Shown here piece by piece: positions 8,501 through 13,401 of a stretch of 14,940 nucleotides of DNA. Source of the stretch: Pseudomonadota bacterium (lineage in GTDB: Bacteria > Pseudomonadota > Alphaproteobacteria > Caulobacterales > Aquidulcibacteraceae); assembly GCA_023410295.1 (NCBI GenBank), contig JAEYPY010000249.1:1-14940 (forward strand). Direction: 5' to 3'. How positions within the stretch are numbered: position 1 is the first letter of the stretch; each line of letters starts with the position of its first letter. The position numbers were made by a program, and so were the translations under genes. The notes beneath the pieces were generated by a model. It was given only the letters and a program-made list of their open reading frames with translations, did not search any database and was not told the DNA's origin.

Positions 8501-8574
8501 GGCGCGCCGAGCGAAGCGACGCCAGCCAGCAGCGTCGAGGCAATGAGACGCTCTTTATTGGTTCTTGTTGTCAT
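5503..8574 (-). CDS. TonB-dependent receptor with N-terminal carboxypeptidase-regulatory-like domain
   Basis: A 1023-residue outer-membrane beta-barrel transporter that would take up a ligand using energy from TonB-ExbBD. Seen in order: a signal peptide (residues 1-41) with a basic start, hydrophobic core and ATDAMA-QD cleavage site; a carboxypeptidase-regulatory-like Ig-fold domain (about 47-127, GTIEDENGAPVAGATVTVT and SYTVLAQGDGY); a TonB-box-like DDIIVTAAR (133-141); a plug domain (about 148-260, with GGVINTVTKSGSN); then the barrel, ending in RLGFGWQF with the C-terminal Phe needed for outer-membrane assembly. This order fits the Oar-like and Caulobacterales receptor group. Exactly six cysteines occur, in three close pairs. 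The ATG at 8574 is preferred over the GTG at 8640 because AGGAGG precedes it and the signal peptide starts there. The ligand (sugar, peptide or siderophore) cannot be read from sequence. Confidence 0.95.
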   Translation of the reverse strand: MTTRTNKERLIASTLLAGVASLGAPFLAAGVVATTATDAMAQDYTNGSLIGTIEDENGAPVAGATVTVTSDAQGFSRTLTTDANGQFRIALLPLGSYTVLAQGDGYAPTQSTIRISSGESAYAIALTSSAGGDDIIVTAARQSLDFSETTIGASFDLDELTNQVPVGRTLRDVTLLAPGVVLGGSTGDATFAGQPVIGGASVAENAFYVNGLNITNFNTYIGGALVPFDFYRSVEVKSGGYAAEFGRATGGVINTVTKSGSNDFTFSVSGNWAGPELENESPDTFQAANHHDETLVQDLTFEVGGPIWRDHIFFYGLAQLRDNEARQASTLTGSYLIDRTDDPFYGAKLDFNVTDRQRLEFTWFDTTRQTNRAVYDYDTATDTIGNDEVGAILFQDGGESWVGRYTGEFSDFFTLSGAYGISNDSDSTIPNNPGNPVVVDERDPAAPIISAQTSGSTDIVETEREFYRVDADFYFDLFGEHHVRVGYDNEINTLTHFQNSTGGAVYTYFSATAADALLYGIPEGSDYLELRVFNVGGIFEAENEAFYAQDSWNITDDLTLNLGVRVDHFRGSNSDGEEYIALEDNVAPRIGFSWNPDGGDGRWFGNYGRYYLPVASNTAFRNAGSATDFEAYFTFTGPLDPVTALPASTTLLTGWAEASECIAGMPIAGVTGEVACNIFSSGEAIPTDSFVSQSLEATAEDEYILGYEQQIGDWTWRITGIYRDVVRTQEDVAIDRAVRTWCADNGYAATIVGPDQGCNEIWNGFHQYVLHNPGEDMTVFLSDPLPGETERRAITLTADQLLYPRAEREYKAVEFAFERNFDGRWSLAGSYTLSESEGNYEGFVNSDVGQDDAGITIGFDTPALTDGAFGLLPNHRAHQLKLYGSYQLTEHLLVGANYTLTSPKHYGCFGVHPISFAATGDPASFYENVSNYCNGQLVPRGSAFSGDWVNSVDIAFRYDLGAVVGVPGNLQLRADIFNLFNAEGVTQHWEFGELSNGAPDPNYGSPVVYQQPRFVRLGFGWQF

Positions 8575-8676
8575 CGAGTAAAATCCCCCTCCTGGATCGA
8601 ACCGCCCGAAACACCCAAAGCGGCTTCCGCACCGCGCCACCGGGAGCCATCCGCTCGCGACGCGCGTCCTATGCGA

Positions 8677-8701
8677 TTGCTAACCATTCTGGTGTTGTCA
8701 C
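8677..8701 (-). promoter_or_regulatory. candidate promoter of the TonB receptor gene
   Basis: On the minus strand GTGACA (8701-8696), an 11-base spacer and GTTAGCAA (8684-8677) fit loosely the Caulobacter housekeeping form TTGAC-N10-14-GCTANAWC, matching about 5 of 7 defined -10 positions. The leader would be about 100 bases. No better E. coli-like promoter was found in the 310-base spacer. It was read by eye only. Confidence 0.3.
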
Positions 8702-8751
8702 GACGGACGGTCTTGACGGCGAGCCGCACGAAGTTCTCCGCTTTCGGCACA

Positions 8752-8782
8752 GAATGCAGAGACGTGAAGATGTGAGGCATTC
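8752..8782. promoter_or_regulatory. inverted repeat GAATGC-N19-GCATTC upstream of the receptor gene
   Basis: GAATGC (8752-8757) and GCATTC (8777-8782) are exact inverted half-sites about 50 bp upstream of the proposed -35 box of the receptor. Half-site centres are 25 bp apart, not an integral number of turns. They might be an activator site for one of the two regulators encoded upstream. Six-base arms so far apart can occur by chance. Confidence 0.25.
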
Positions 8783-8791
8783 GTGCATCAC

Positions 8792-8819
8792 CTGCGCAGC
8801 GCCGCAGGCGTCAGCGCAG
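8792..8819 (-). terminator. strong GC hairpin after the AraC-type gene, possible terminator without U-tract
   Basis: CTGCGC (8792-8797) pairs with GCGCAG (8814-8819), and inside it CGCC (8800-8803) pairs with GGCG (8807-8810) around a 3-base loop. It sits 66 bases after the AraC gene stop, the right place to end that transcript before the receptor promoter, but no T-run follows on the minus strand. It may act as an RNA 3' stabiliser or mark a Rho-dependent end. The rest of the spacer 8575-8884 shows no gene. Confidence 0.3.
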
Positions 8820-8884
8820 ACGAATAGAGGGTTCCGCGCGACGAGCCGCGCGATCGCGTAGATTCCAATTGAGTCGTAAAGCGA

Positions 8885-9667
8885 TCAGGCGCTGACGAGC
8901 CGCGGACGCTGCCGACGCATCTCATACGAACGCCGGTATTGCATCGGCGACATGCCAGTGGCGCTGCGGAACCGGCGCGTGAACGCGCTTTGATCGGAGT
9001 ATCCGCAAGCATGCGCGATCTCCGCGATTGGCCTTCTTTCGCCTAGCATGTCGAGGGCAGACTCGAAGCGCAATTGAGTGACGTAGTCCCGCGGGCTTAG
9101 CCCGATGACGTTCACGAAATCACGCTGCAGCTGGGACAGCGACGCGCCGGCGCTGGCGGCCATGGCGGAATAGTCGAACGACAAGCCCACGTGGGCCTCG
9201 ATGTAGCCGAGCGCTGCGAGCAATCGACTGTAGACCGGACGCTTCTGTTCGGCGTTGTCGAGGTTCCGCGCCAGAGTAACCACACCAGTCACGTTGTGAT
9301 CGCTGATCATCGGCCAGCGCCGGATCAGCAACCACGCGGTTACCGCTTGCATCGTCTCGCACCGATCCAGCTGCACCATCCCCGATCTGCCGGTAAGCAG
9401 AACCCGTCGCTCGGCTTCTTCATAGCGATCGGCACAGGCCTTCGCGAAAAAATCGCAGGCAGTGCGTCCGATAATGTCAGCGCCGCGGGCTACGCCACAG
9501 AGTTCCAGCATTGCGGCGTTTGCGGCCGTGAAACGAAGGCGCGAGTCCTTGGTTGAGAACGCCGCGTCAGGGAGGTGATCGAAGAAGCAAGCGATATCGC
9601 TAACCGGAAGGCCCGGATCGACACCCATGCGGTCGAGAGGAAGTGCGCGGGAGGTCTGGGTAAGCAT
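8885..9667 (-). CDS. AraC-family transcriptional regulator with N-terminal PAS-like sensor domain
   Basis: A 260-residue cytoplasmic DNA-binding regulator. Residues about 25-138 resemble a PAS fold (CFFDHLPDAAFSTKDSRLRF, AANAAMLELCGV, DIIGRTACDFF, then LLIRRWPMISDHNVTGVVTLARN), a domain that binds small ligands or cofactors. The last 100 residues are an AraC/XylS domain with two helix-turn-helix units: FDYSAMAASAGASLSQLQRDF (164-184) and the well-conserved PIAEIAHACGYSDQSAFTRRF (213-233) followed by GMSPMQYRR (238-246). The most common AraC sensor is a cupin; a PAS-like sensor is less usual. The ATG at 9667 gives the natural start but no clear Shine-Dalgarno precedes it; instead a 13-bp palindrome lies 15 bases upstream. 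It sits between a LuxR-type regulator and a TonB receptor on the same strand and plausibly controls the receptor gene. Confidence 0.92.
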   Translation of the reverse strand: MLTQTSRALPLDRMGVDPGLPVSDIACFFDHLPDAAFSTKDSRLRFTAANAAMLELCGVARGADIIGRTACDFFAKACADRYEEAERRVLLTGRSGMVQLDRCETMQAVTAWLLIRRWPMISDHNVTGVVTLARNLDNAEQKRPVYSRLLAALGYIEAHVGLSFDYSAMAASAGASLSQLQRDFVNVIGLSPRDYVTQLRFESALDMLGERRPIAEIAHACGYSDQSAFTRRFRSATGMSPMQYRRSYEMRRQRPRLVSA

Positions 9668-9681
9668 GGCCGGTTGTCATT

Positions 9682-9694
9682 TCGCACTGTGCGA
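9682..9694. promoter_or_regulatory. palindromic operator candidate TCGCAC-T-GTGCGA
   Basis: A perfect 13-bp dyad with 6-base arms, partly extended by flanking A/T bases, begins 15 bases upstream of the AraC-family start codon, where a ribosome binding site or early transcribed region would be. It is a good candidate for autoregulation or for binding by the LuxR-type regulator encoded next door, since LuxR-type proteins bind dyads of about this size. As RNA it would form a hairpin next to the start codon. Confidence 0.45.
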
Positions 9695-9783
9695 TATTGC
9701 CGATGCTACTCATCCGCCGCGGTGCAATGAATCGGGGAGACTGCCTATCTTGCGTCGCACCACCCCCTACGTTTGCACTCCAT

Positions 9784-12342
9784 TCAATCCACCACGCCGA
9801 TCTGACGCGCAAGCGCTACCGCTTCGCCGCGAGAGGACGCCTTGAGCTTCGCCAAGATGGAAGAAACGTGGTGATCGATCGTCTTTACCGCGGTGCTGAG
9901 CTGGCGTGCGATATCCGCGTTGGAACGGCCTTGTTGCATCAGCAAGAGCACATCCATTTCGCGACGCGTAAGGCCTGCCTTGTTTTCCTGAGTCGCCCGT
10001 CGTGGGCCACGCCGCACGCCGCGCACGCCGCGCGCGCGCAACTCGCTGCGCGCTCGTGATGCCGTTTCACCTGCGCCCAGTTCGTCGAGAATTTCGAGCG
10101 CTTCGTCGCAGGCGTCATTGTCGCCGCTCAGCAGCGCCAATGCTGTCTCGTACGGCGCGCCCTGTTTCCGCCAAGCTTCGGCCGCCGATTTCCAATCGCC
10201 GGTCAACAGATCCCGATACGGCGCCGCCAACGTGTCCGCTTGCGCTGGCGCCAACTCTGCCAGTTTGTATCGCCAAAAGGCGATCTCGCCGGCCGCCCAA
10301 ACATCGCCGACTCGGGCGGCTACCGGCGCAGCCTCCTCAAGCACTCGCACAGCAAGGTCGATGTTGGCCTGCGAGAGCCATGCGCGCTCACCGAGGAGCG
10401 GGGCGTAGACAAGACGACGCTGAGGTTCGTCGTCGAACGCAAGATTCTGAAAAAGCACGCCGACCTCTTGGCCCGTGCGGATATTGAGCCGCGCGAGCGC
10501 AGCGGAGGCAGGAAATCGAAACACGGGCGAAAGCTCCGCCTTCAACGTACGCTCCGCCAGTTCGCGCGCGGCGTCCCAGGCGCCTTCGCGCACCAGCAGC
10601 TGAGCTAGCAGTCCCTGCATATAGGTCGTCCAAGTAAGCAGGTCGTGATCGGTGCAGTAGCGTATGCCCGCTTCCAGCCACTCCCGCGCACGCGCTGAGG
10701 CGCGCGCGTTCAGTTGGACGTTGCCACCGTTGTTGTACATACGCGCGACGATTTCCGGCCTGTTGAGCTTCAGCGCAAGGTCGAGCCCGCTTCGAAAGTG
10801 CGCGAAGGAGGCATCGTAGTCCTGCCACTGCTTCACAATTCCAAGCGTGCCATGCGCATCGGCCGCGATCTCGTCTCGACCCAATTGTTCAGCGAGTTGG
10901 AGCGTCCGTTCGGCTAGCGACGCCGCAGCAGCGCGCTCATCGCGCAACGCGGTGAGAAGCGCGAGGTTGGCGTAGGCCATCGCCAGCTCGTAGCTTGGCC
11001 CCAGAGACTCAAGTGTCTCGATCGCCTCCCGCCCCAGCCGATCGGCGCGGACGCGATCGCCGGCATTGTAGTGCAATCGTCCCAACCATCTGAGGTCGTC
11101 GCCGGACTGCATGGCGTCCCCCAGCTGACGCCGGAGGTGCAAGGCGGATTGGAAGGCCGTGATCGCGTCCCCGACCCGGCCGATCAGCTGGAGTTCGTAA
11201 CCCGCACGCTCGAACAACTCAGCACGCTTGCGTTCCTCGAAACGGTCGGCGTGGGCCAACGCGGCAGCGTAGTGCCTGTAAGCTTCACGGTGCGCGCCGG
11301 CCTCCGACGCCTCGGCCGCCGCGCGTGGAGCAAGCTCGCATATCGCTTCTATGTCGCGCGCCTCCACCGCATGGTGCACCAACCTGGCAGTCGCCTTGGG
11401 CGCTAAGCGCTTCAATATCTCCAGCGCATGTCGGTTTAATCTTGTACGCGTGGCTTCCGACAGCGCCTCCTCAATCGCGCACCGCGCGATCTCATGGCGA
11501 AAGCTATAGAATCCCCCCTCCTCGACCAGCAGCCCGGCCGCAAGGCATTCCTCGACGGCGTTATCAGACTCGTATGAGATCATTTCCGCGAGCACTGTCC
11601 GCTCTACGCGGCGCGGGAATATAGATGCGGCATTCAAAACGTCACGACCACCCAGGGCGAGTTTCTCGGCGCGCCACAGCAGCGCATCGCGCACTGTTGG
11701 GGGAATTGTCTCCGCGCCGCGGAGCACCTCCATGGTCAGAAAGGGATTGCCCGAGGTGAGCGCGAAGACGGCGCCACCATCCCGGCGACAGGCGATGGCC
11801 GCTTGACGTACCGCCGCTTGGCTGAGCCGCGGCAGATCGACCCGCACGAAATCCTCCGCCGAGACGTCCGCCAAGGCCCGGCGGAGGCGGTTCTGCGCCT
11901 CCGTTGAATCGTTGCGCGCGGTGGTGAGCAGCAGCAGCGACGTGCCGCCAATTCGCCGCGCTACGTAGCGCACGAAATCGCCGGTTGCATCGTCCGCCCA
12001 GTGGAGATCTTCAACGACAGCGAGCGTGGGTTTTGCTGTCAGCTCGCCGAGTGCGACGCTGAAGGTCGCCAACCGGTCCGCGAAATCATCCTGGAGAGGC
12101 AGCCGCCAACCGCCGACGCGCGCAAAATCGAACAGAGGCGACAACGGAGCGGGCGTGGAAAGGTCTTCGCACGCACCCCAGAAGACGCGCAACTTCACCT
12201 CATCCGCAAGGCGCCGTGCGACCGACGACTTGCCGATGCCGGCTTCGCCAAGCAGGCAGACGACCCGCCCGCGACCGCCGGCGGCATCGTCCGCCAACGC
12301 ATGTAGCCGGCGGAGCACGTCGGAGCGTTCCAGTAGATGCAT
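9784..12342 (-). CDS. large LuxR-family regulator, MalT/LAL type (ATPase, helical repeats, C-terminal HTH)
   Basis: An 852-residue cytoplasmic transcription activator of the signal-transduction ATPase (LAL/MalT-like) group, in which ligand and ATP binding drive oligomerisation and DNA binding. Seen: MHLLERSDVLRRL at the N-terminus, the usual opening of LAL proteins; Walker A GEAGIGKS (about residues 32-39); Walker B TLAVVEDLHWAD; a sensor stretch LLLLTTARND; a long middle section (about 310-760) of Ala/Leu/Arg/Glu-rich helical hairpins of tetratricopeptide type (for example YRHYAAALAHADRFEERKRA, ELAMAYANLALL, AADAHGTLGIVKQW); and a C-terminal LuxR helix-turn-helix GLTRREMDVLLLMQQGRSN followed by IARQLSTAVKTIDHHVSSIL. 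The ATG at 12342 is preferred because it matches the family start; a GTG at 12393 adds 17 residues and neither has a convincing ribosome binding site. The next gene, AraC-type, follows after 117 bases. Confidence 0.93.
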   Translation of the reverse strand: MHLLERSDVLRRLHALADDAAGGRGRVVCLLGEAGIGKSSVARRLADEVKLRVFWGACEDLSTPAPLSPLFDFARVGGWRLPLQDDFADRLATFSVALGELTAKPTLAVVEDLHWADDATGDFVRYVARRIGGTSLLLLTTARNDSTEAQNRLRRALADVSAEDFVRVDLPRLSQAAVRQAAIACRRDGGAVFALTSGNPFLTMEVLRGAETIPPTVRDALLWRAEKLALGGRDVLNAASIFPRRVERTVLAEMISYESDNAVEECLAAGLLVEEGGFYSFRHEIARCAIEEALSEATRTRLNRHALEILKRLAPKATARLVHHAVEARDIEAICELAPRAAAEASEAGAHREAYRHYAAALAHADRFEERKRAELFERAGYELQLIGRVGDAITAFQSALHLRRQLGDAMQSGDDLRWLGRLHYNAGDRVRADRLGREAIETLESLGPSYELAMAYANLALLTALRDERAAAASLAERTLQLAEQLGRDEIAADAHGTLGIVKQWQDYDASFAHFRSGLDLALKLNRPEIVARMYNNGGNVQLNARASARAREWLEAGIRYCTDHDLLTWTTYMQGLLAQLLVREGAWDAARELAERTLKAELSPVFRFPASAALARLNIRTGQEVGVLFQNLAFDDEPQRRLVYAPLLGERAWLSQANIDLAVRVLEEAAPVAARVGDVWAAGEIAFWRYKLAELAPAQADTLAAPYRDLLTGDWKSAAEAWRKQGAPYETALALLSGDNDACDEALEILDELGAGETASRARSELRARGVRGVRRGPRRATQENKAGLTRREMDVLLLMQQGRSNADIARQLSTAVKTIDHHVSSILAKLKASSRGEAVALARQIGVVD

Positions 12343-12369
12343 GCACGATCGCCAACCAGTCGGCGGACT

Positions 12370-12464
12370 AATGCTCGTAACAGCTGCGGACACCTAACGC
12401 TTCGGCGCCCAATGCTCGAATGCAGCAGCATCGATGTATCTGAAGATAGGTAATTCTACCCATC
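12370..12464 (-). promoter_or_regulatory. upstream region of the LuxR-type gene: direct repeat and dyad
   Basis: Two elements precede the LuxR-type gene. AATGCTCG occurs at 12370-12377 and again at 12411-12418, 41 bp apart, about four helical turns, so both copies would face the same side of the DNA. GATAGGTA (12445-12452) and TACCCATC (12457-12464) form a dyad with one mismatch around ATTC. Either may bind a regulator, possibly the LuxR-type protein itself, since MalT-like proteins bind repeated sites. No convincing -35/-10 pair was identified. Confidence 0.25.
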
Positions 12465-13131
12465 ATCGGGCTTGCAGGTATGTGCACGTCACTTCTCCCA
12501 TGCCTACGTTCAGTGCATGCGAGAAACTGTGCAGCCGACGTTTCTGACTGCTGCATCAACTGCGCGTGAGCAGACGAAGATTGCGACGGACCGACGAATG
12601 GCGTGGACGAAACACAATCGGCATGGCTACCGCATACCAAATCGGGAGAAAGTCTGAGATTGTGCGTGCGCATTCGGATGCAGTCGCAGCGGAAGCAGAC
12701 GCCGATCTGCGAATCATAGCTGCGGGCGTCGAACAGTCACGCTGAACGCATGGCGATCATGCGAGACCATCGCGACGCCGCTGACACCAGCGTTCCCCAC
12801 GTGGTCGCGCCGCGCGCATCCGTAGCCAGGGATGTGCAGAGATGGTGCAGCAGGCAGATGCGGATGGTCGCCACGAAGTTCTGCCACGATGGACGCCGGC
12901 TTTGCGGCGCCAGCCCTCGGGCGAGCGCGAGTGCGTTGCAGCGACATCGATATCGGAAATACTCGCCCCACCGGAGCCATGCGGTGCGACCAACGGCCTC
13001 TCCCTTCGCGGGCTGCGCGCAGCGACCGCGATCGAAGTTTTGGGACGAGCGGCTCGGCCTCGACGGGATTGGGGCAACGGCGCCCGAAGCAAAAAGATTT
13101 CGCTGCAGCGCACTTTTCCTGTTGCGTTGCG
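12465..13131. other. intergenic stretch without a recognisable gene
   Basis: About 670 bases between the divergent LuxR-type and ilvD units. All six frames were read: every open frame here gives Arg/His/Cys/Ser-rich translations without hydrophobic periodicity or family motifs, typical of antisense or noncoding GC-rich DNA. The left 250 bases are less GC-rich than the right part. No tRNA, repeat array or insertion-sequence end was seen. It may simply hold the two divergent promoters, or be a decayed gene too degraded to recognise. Confidence 0.5.
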
Positions 13132-13142
13132 GCAAAATTTGC
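13132..13142. promoter_or_regulatory. small palindrome GCAAA-A-TTTGC in the ilvD leader promoter region
   Basis: A perfect 11-bp dyad lies 28-44 bases before the start of the leader ORF, within the only locally AT-rich patch there, so it falls where the ilvD promoter or an operator should be. CAAAAT (13133-13138) is a possible -10 hexamer but lacks a convincing -35 partner. Reported as a weak candidate only. Confidence 0.2.
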
Positions 13143-13169
13143 GGCGTAGTGTCTGTGGGAGCCTACTTC

Positions 13170-13313
13170 GTGCCAATGACTGCGCGCATTCTTACTCGTT
13201 CGACGACGGCGGTTGCCGTTGCGGACGTGCGCGCGCTCGTATCGCTTATTATCGTAAGCCTGCTTGGCCTGTCGCTTCTTAGCGGCGGAGCGGAGTTGCT
13301 GCGCGGACCCTGA
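13170..13313 (+). CDS. branched-chain-amino-acid-rich leader peptide upstream of ilvD
   Basis: A 47-codon ORF from GTG 13170, or 45 codons from ATG 13176, ending in TGA 13311-13313. GGGAG (13157-13161) lies 8 bases before the GTG, which favours that start. Counting from the ATG, 18 of 45 residues are Leu, Ile or Val, and 11 of the 15 in residues 21-35 (LVSLIIVSLLGLSLL). Leader peptides of ilv attenuators, such as that of the E. coli ilvGMEDA operon, have the same kind of run; even the opening MTA and the Gly-rich end after the run are alike. Its role would be to make ribosomes pause when charged Leu, Ile or Val tRNA is scarce, not to yield a working protein. A small membrane protein is the alternative reading, as the run is hydrophobic, but the following terminator and ilvD make the leader reading better. 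Confidence 0.75.
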   Translation: MPMTARILTRSTTAVAVADVRALVSLIIVSLLGLSLLSGGAELLRGP

Positions 13314-13372
13314 CTTTAGACTCACACAGGACCGTTCACCAAACCCCGCTCCCTCCAAGGTGCGGGGTTTTT
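13234..13372 (+). promoter_or_regulatory. predicted transcription attenuator of ilvD (alternative RNA pairings)
   Basis: Three mutually exclusive pairings can be drawn. Segment 1 CGCTC (13234-13238, in the first codons of the branched-chain run) pairs with GAGCG (13288-13292). Segment 2 GGAGCGG (13287-13293) is perfectly complementary over 7 bases to CCGCTCC (13346-13352), which contains half of the left arm of the terminator. The terminator itself uses 13341-13349 with 13362-13370. A ribosome held on the Leu/Ile/Val codons would cover segment 1, leave segment 2 free and so favour the antiterminator; a ribosome finishing the leader would let the terminator form. Local hairpins GCTTA/TAAGC (13244-13259) and GTCGCT/AGCGGC (13271-13286) also lie in the run. 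The pairings are read directly; the mechanism is inferred from known ilv attenuators. Confidence 0.65.
13341..13372 (+). terminator. rho-independent terminator between leader peptide and ilvD
   Basis: AAACCCCGC (13341-13349) and GCGGGGTTT (13362-13370) form a perfect 9-bp stem with a 12-base loop, in which CCT/AGG may pair further. The T-run occupies 13368-13372. It lies 27 bases after the leader stop codon and 29 bases before the ilvD ATG, on the strand of both, so it must be read through or bypassed for ilvD expression unless there is another promoter in the 29 bases, for which there is hardly room. Confidence 0.85.
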
Positions 13373-13381
13373 GCTGTGCGC

Positions 13382-13398
13382 GGTCCGAACAACGGACC
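13382..13398 (+). promoter_or_regulatory. hairpin directly before the ilvD start codon
   Basis: GGTCCG (13382-13387) and CGGACC (13393-13398) form a perfect 6-bp stem with loop AACAA, ending 3 bases before the ATG at 13402. No Shine-Dalgarno sequence is visible there, so this hairpin occupies the ribosome landing site. The same GGTCCG is complementary to CGGACC (13304-13309) at the end of the leader ORF, and CGGTCC (13381-13386) to GGACCG (13329-13334), so alternative folds enclosing the terminator are possible. Confidence 0.45.
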
Positions 13399-13401
13399 CC
13401 C

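Noticed and set aside
8575..8640. GTG-initiated 22-residue extension of the TonB receptor
   Set aside because: It would put MARCGSRFGCFGRFDPGG ahead of a complete signal peptide; AGGAGG and an ATG at 8574 give a normal secretion signal.
12750..13313. 187-codon + strand frame ending at the leader peptide stop
   Set aside because: Only the last 45-47 residues look shaped by selection; the preceding part is rich in Arg, His and Cys with no family motif. The GGGAG-spaced GTG at 13170 gives a better start and a coherent leader.
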